In this document: positions 61,830 through 64,000 of the stretch, piece by piece
Numbering within the stretch: position 1 is the stretch's first letter
Layout: every line of letters starts with the position of its first letter
Assembly (NCBI RefSeq): GCF_023036475.1
Contig: NZ_JAJQKI010000005.1
Location: 62,001-126,000 of the forward strand
DNA length: 64,000 nucleotides
Source: Bacillus pinisoli
Lineage (GTDB): Bacteria > Bacillota > Bacilli > Bacillales > SA4
Direction of reading: 5' to 3'
The notes under the pieces: generated by a model
Databases searched by the model: none
Told to the model about the DNA's origin: nothing
Seen by the model: the letters and a program-made list of their open reading frames with translations, nothing else
Made by a program: the position numbers and the translations under genes

Positions 61830-62981
61830 CTAAGCATTTAACGGAATCTTCATCATAATGGTGGTTCCAGCATTAAGCTTAGAATCAATTGAGAGCTGTC
61901 CCTCTAGTATATCTATTCTTTCTCTCATTCCGATTAATCCAAAAGACTTTTCCTTCTTCTCTTCTATATTAAATCCTTTTCCATTATCTTTGACAACTAC
62001 TATTATTTGTTCTGGTTTAATTTCTAGTTTAACCGTAATTTCTGATGCTTCTGCATGCTTACAGGCATTTTGAACAGATTCTTGGATTAAACGGAATAAT
62101 GCCACTTCTAACTTAGATGAAAGCCTTTTTTCAATCCCTAGATGAACAAATCGAATTTCAGCCTTCTTATTATAGTCTTCGATCGTATCTAGGTATTTTT
62201 TGAGGGTTGGAATTAACCCTAGGTCATCTAATGCCATTGGCCTAAGATCATATATGATCCGTCTAACCTCATACAGCGCGTTTCTAACCATTGATCTCAG
62301 GTTTTTAATCTCAAGGATGGCTTCATCCCCACCACGCTCGCGGTATATCTTATCAATCAAATCCGATCTCATCATTACATTAGCAAGCATTTGAGCTGGT
62401 CCGTCATGAATCTCACGAGATAAGCGTTTGCGTTCTTCTTCTTGCGCCTCAATAATCTTTAATCCATAATCCTGCTTTTGTTTCGCATCTTCTACCATAT
62501 CGCCAAATGCTCGCAAATCACTATCCAAGTAATTAAGTACAACCGAAATCTGACCTACTAATGCATCTGCTCGTTCAATCGTTTCAGTTAGTCCAATAAG
62601 ACGTCTTTCAATTTCATCCCGACGGTCCCTGAGTTGCTTTTCCTTTGAACGAATAACGGTAAGCTCCATTTGTAGGTTATGTGCTTTTTCATAGGCGTCA
62701 CGAATTTCTTCTTCTGTATAGCTTTTAAAATGCTTACTAACATCAGAAAGTCTTTTCCTTGCATACTTCGCATGAATCTCTAGCTTGTCCCCTTCATCAA
62801 TAATAGAAAGGACCTGGACTCTAAGCGACTTTAACTCCTGAGATAAAGATTCAAATTCCTGGCGAGACTGCTCTCCAATACGAAAAATCTCATCTTTACT
62901 AATCTCAACGGTTTCCACCATTTTCTCTAAAATCTGATCTAACATCTTACTATCTAGTTTTGGCTTCTTCTTCGCAGGCAT
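61830..62981 (-). CDS. degS: Sensor kinase DegS
   Basis: 383 residues, cytoplasmic: N-terminal coiled-coil sensing part (about 10-165), HisKA_3 box (SREIHDGPAQMLANVMM, His near residue 190) and HATPase (VQNACKHAEASEI, DNGKGFN, GLIGMRERIDIL). It phosphorylates DegU. GGGGGA lies 6 nt before the ATG. Confidence 0.97.
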   Translation of the reverse strand: MPAKKKPKLDSKMLDQILEKMVETVEISKDEIFRIGEQSRQEFESLSQELKSLRVQVLSIIDEGDKLEIHAKYARKRLSDVSKHFKSYTEEEIRDAYEKAHNLQMELTVIRSKEKQLRDRRDEIERRLIGLTETIERADALVGQISVVLNYLDSDLRAFGDMVEDAKQKQDYGLKIIEAQEEERKRLSREIHDGPAQMLANVMMRSDLIDKIYRERGGDEAILEIKNLRSMVRNALYEVRRIIYDLRPMALDDLGLIPTLKKYLDTIEDYNKKAEIRFVHLGIEKRLSSKLEVALFRLIQESVQNACKHAEASEITVKLEIKPEQIIVVVKDNGKGFNIEEKKEKSFGLIGMRERIDILEGQLSIDSKLNAGTTIMMKIPLNA

Positions 62982-63220
62982 TTGAATTCCCCCAAATTAA
63001 CAGTACAAAAACCATCACCGTATTTCTAGCAACTTCGTACCCATTTATTGTTACTTCTATTATAGGACAAAAGAGCTAAGGATGACCAATAAAATATAAT
63101 TGTAATATTAATTAAATAATTTTGTATTTTTACCTAAATTTCTTCTCTATTCTTTATTATTTTTCTGTAGTACTAATAAAAGGCTTATTTTTAATATCTT
63201 TTTATGGGAAAAATAAATAA
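62982..63220. other. Divergent promoter region of degS and yvyE
   Basis: About 240 bp of AT-rich sequence between the divergent genes. No gene or strong hairpin was found; the degS promoter was not identified with confidence. Confidence 0.4.
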
Positions 63221-63249
63221 TTGAACGAATTATGTTGTCGAATTATAAT
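63221..63249 (+). promoter_or_regulatory. Promoter of yvyE with overlapping Spo0A box
   Basis: TTGAAC-N17-TATAAT is a good sigma-A promoter. An exact TGTCGAA (63236-63242) lies in the spacer, one base before the -10, where Spo0A would block RNA polymerase. Confidence 0.65.
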
Positions 63250-63330
63250 AGGAAGAGTATGTTCTAATGTGGGGGATTTCCTAATACAAATATATCGGTT
63301 AACCTCGCTAATTTAAGGGAGGGCCAAGCT

Positions 63331-63963
63331 ATGCTACTAAGCTACAAAACGATTAAGGGCTATGGAGAATTTGAGATTAACATACAAAAATCACGCTTTA
63401 TTTGTTATGTAGAGAGAGCTACTACAGAGGAACAAGCCCAGGAATTTATACAAAAAATAAAAAAGCTCCACCGGGATGCAAATCATAGTTGCTCTGCTTA
63501 TTTAATTGGTGAGTACAACCAAATTCAAAAAGCAAACGATGATGGGGAGCCGAGTGGTACAGCTGGAGTTCCGATTTTAGAAGTATTAAAGAAAAAGGAA
63601 CTTAAGGACACTGTTGTTGTAGTAACAAGATACTTTGGTGGGATAAAGCTTGGTGCTGGTGGGTTAATTCGTGCTTATGGTTCGGCCACATCTGATGGAA
63701 TAAATTCTGTCGGTATTGTTGAACGTAAGCTTATGAGGTTAATGAATGTTAAAGTTGATTATACTTGGGTTGGGAAAATTGAGAATGAATTGAAATCATC
63801 TGACTACCTACTTAAAGGTATTCAATATACGGATATTGTTGAATTTAAAATATATGTAGAAGAAAGTCGGACAGATTCATTTGTTGAATGGATTACAGAA
63901 TTGACAAATGGGCAGGGGAAACTTAATAAAGGAGATAATGAGTTCCTAGAAATTCAAATATAA
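63331..63963 (+). CDS. yvyE: YigZ/IMPACT family protein YvyE
   Basis: 210 residues: IMPACT N-terminal domain (about 15-125; NHSCSAYLIG, DDGEPSGTAGVPILEVLKKKEL, VVVTRYFGGIKLGAGGLIRAY) and a C-terminal DUF1949 domain. Related proteins interact with translation regulators, but the function in Bacillus is unknown. GGGAGGG lies 7 nt before the ATG. It is divergent from degS, as in B. subtilis. Confidence 0.95.
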   Translation: MLLSYKTIKGYGEFEINIQKSRFICYVERATTEEQAQEFIQKIKKLHRDANHSCSAYLIGEYNQIQKANDDGEPSGTAGVPILEVLKKKELKDTVVVVTRYFGGIKLGAGGLIRAYGSATSDGINSVGIVERKLMRLMNVKVDYTWVGKIENELKSSDYLLKGIQYTDIVEFKIYVEESRTDSFVEWITELTNGQGKLNKGDNEFLEIQI

Positions 63964-63972
63964 GGAGTAATT

Positions 63973-64000
63973 ATGGATAGAACAACCTTTAGAAAGCAAC
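63973..64000 (+). CDS. Partial gene at the right edge (probable LCP family by synteny)
   Basis: ATG at 63973 with AAGGAG 7 nt upstream opens MDRTTFRKQ before the window ends. It starts 9 nt after yvyE. In B. subtilis a LytR-CpsA-Psr wall-teichoic-acid ligase gene follows yvyE, so that product is likely here, but nine residues cannot show it. Confidence 0.5.

Overview
The window is a low-GC, AT-rich chromosomal segment of a motile, endospore-forming member of the Bacillaceae (Bacillus sensu lato). The evidence is the gene order degS-degU-degV-comFA-comFC-yvyF-flgM-flgN-flgK-flgL-yviE-fliW-csrA-hag-flaG-fliD-fliS-fliT-hpf-secA-prfB-yvjA-cccB-ftsE-ftsX, which follows the B. subtilis arrangement; two YjcZ-type small proteins; an Sda sporulation checkpoint protein; strong AGGAGG ribosome-binding sites with frequent TTG/GTG starts; and exact Spo0A boxes (TGTCGAA) in intergenic regions. 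No tRNA, rRNA, insertion sequence, prophage or CRISPR array was seen.

Region by region. 0-19 kb is a signalling and envelope region: a partial GAF-like gene at the left edge, two HD-GYP phosphodiesterase-type proteins, a GGDEF-EAL protein with a large extracellular sensor, an SDR oxidoreductase, glpD, two YjcZ-like micro-proteins, a two-gene operon of extracellular glycoside-hydrolase-like proteins, an MHYT-PAS-PAS LytS-type kinase with a LytTR response regulator, a lipoprotein and the radical SAM protein YfkAB. 20-36 kb carries the division/sporulation set minJ, ctpB, an M23 peptidase, ftsX and ftsE, but about 9 kb of sensory genes lies between ctpB and the M23 gene: two chemoreceptors, a GGDEF cyclase, a GbsR-type regulator, and an operon of a stand-alone B12-binding protein, a kinase-like protein lacking the phospho-acceptor histidine, an ABM monooxygenase, an unknown protein and sda. 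36-43 kb is housekeeping (cccB, yvjA, two TM2 proteins, prfB with its programmed frameshift, secA, hpf). 43-57 kb is the late flagellar block, interleaved with two glycosyltransferases and a methyltransferase that may modify flagellin. 57-64 kb holds comF, degV, degSU and yvyE, and the first codons of another gene.

How it fits together. Sigma-D-like promoters precede flgM, flaG-fliDST, hag and one chemoreceptor. A canonical CsrA hairpin sits in the hag leader, next to csrA and fliW. A sigma-B promoter precedes hpf. At least two c-di-GMP genes have a Spo0A box about 15 nt downstream of a -10 element, which suggests that sporulation commitment represses c-di-GMP turnover. The most unusual unit is the B12-binding/pseudo-kinase/ABM/sda operon. 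Its first protein has the Wx9EH and [D/E]xHxxG signatures of CarH/LitR-type light-sensing cobalamin domains but no DNA-binding domain, and the last gene encodes an inhibitor of sporulation kinases. I infer a light- or cobalamin-responsive input into the phosphorelay; this is untested. The intergenic regions also carry several dispersed elements: three sets of short phased repeats (21, 20 and 18 bp), a 130-bp GC-rich element with terminal inverted repeats, a 120-bp folded element, and hairpins with a shared GCCTGGC-type core.
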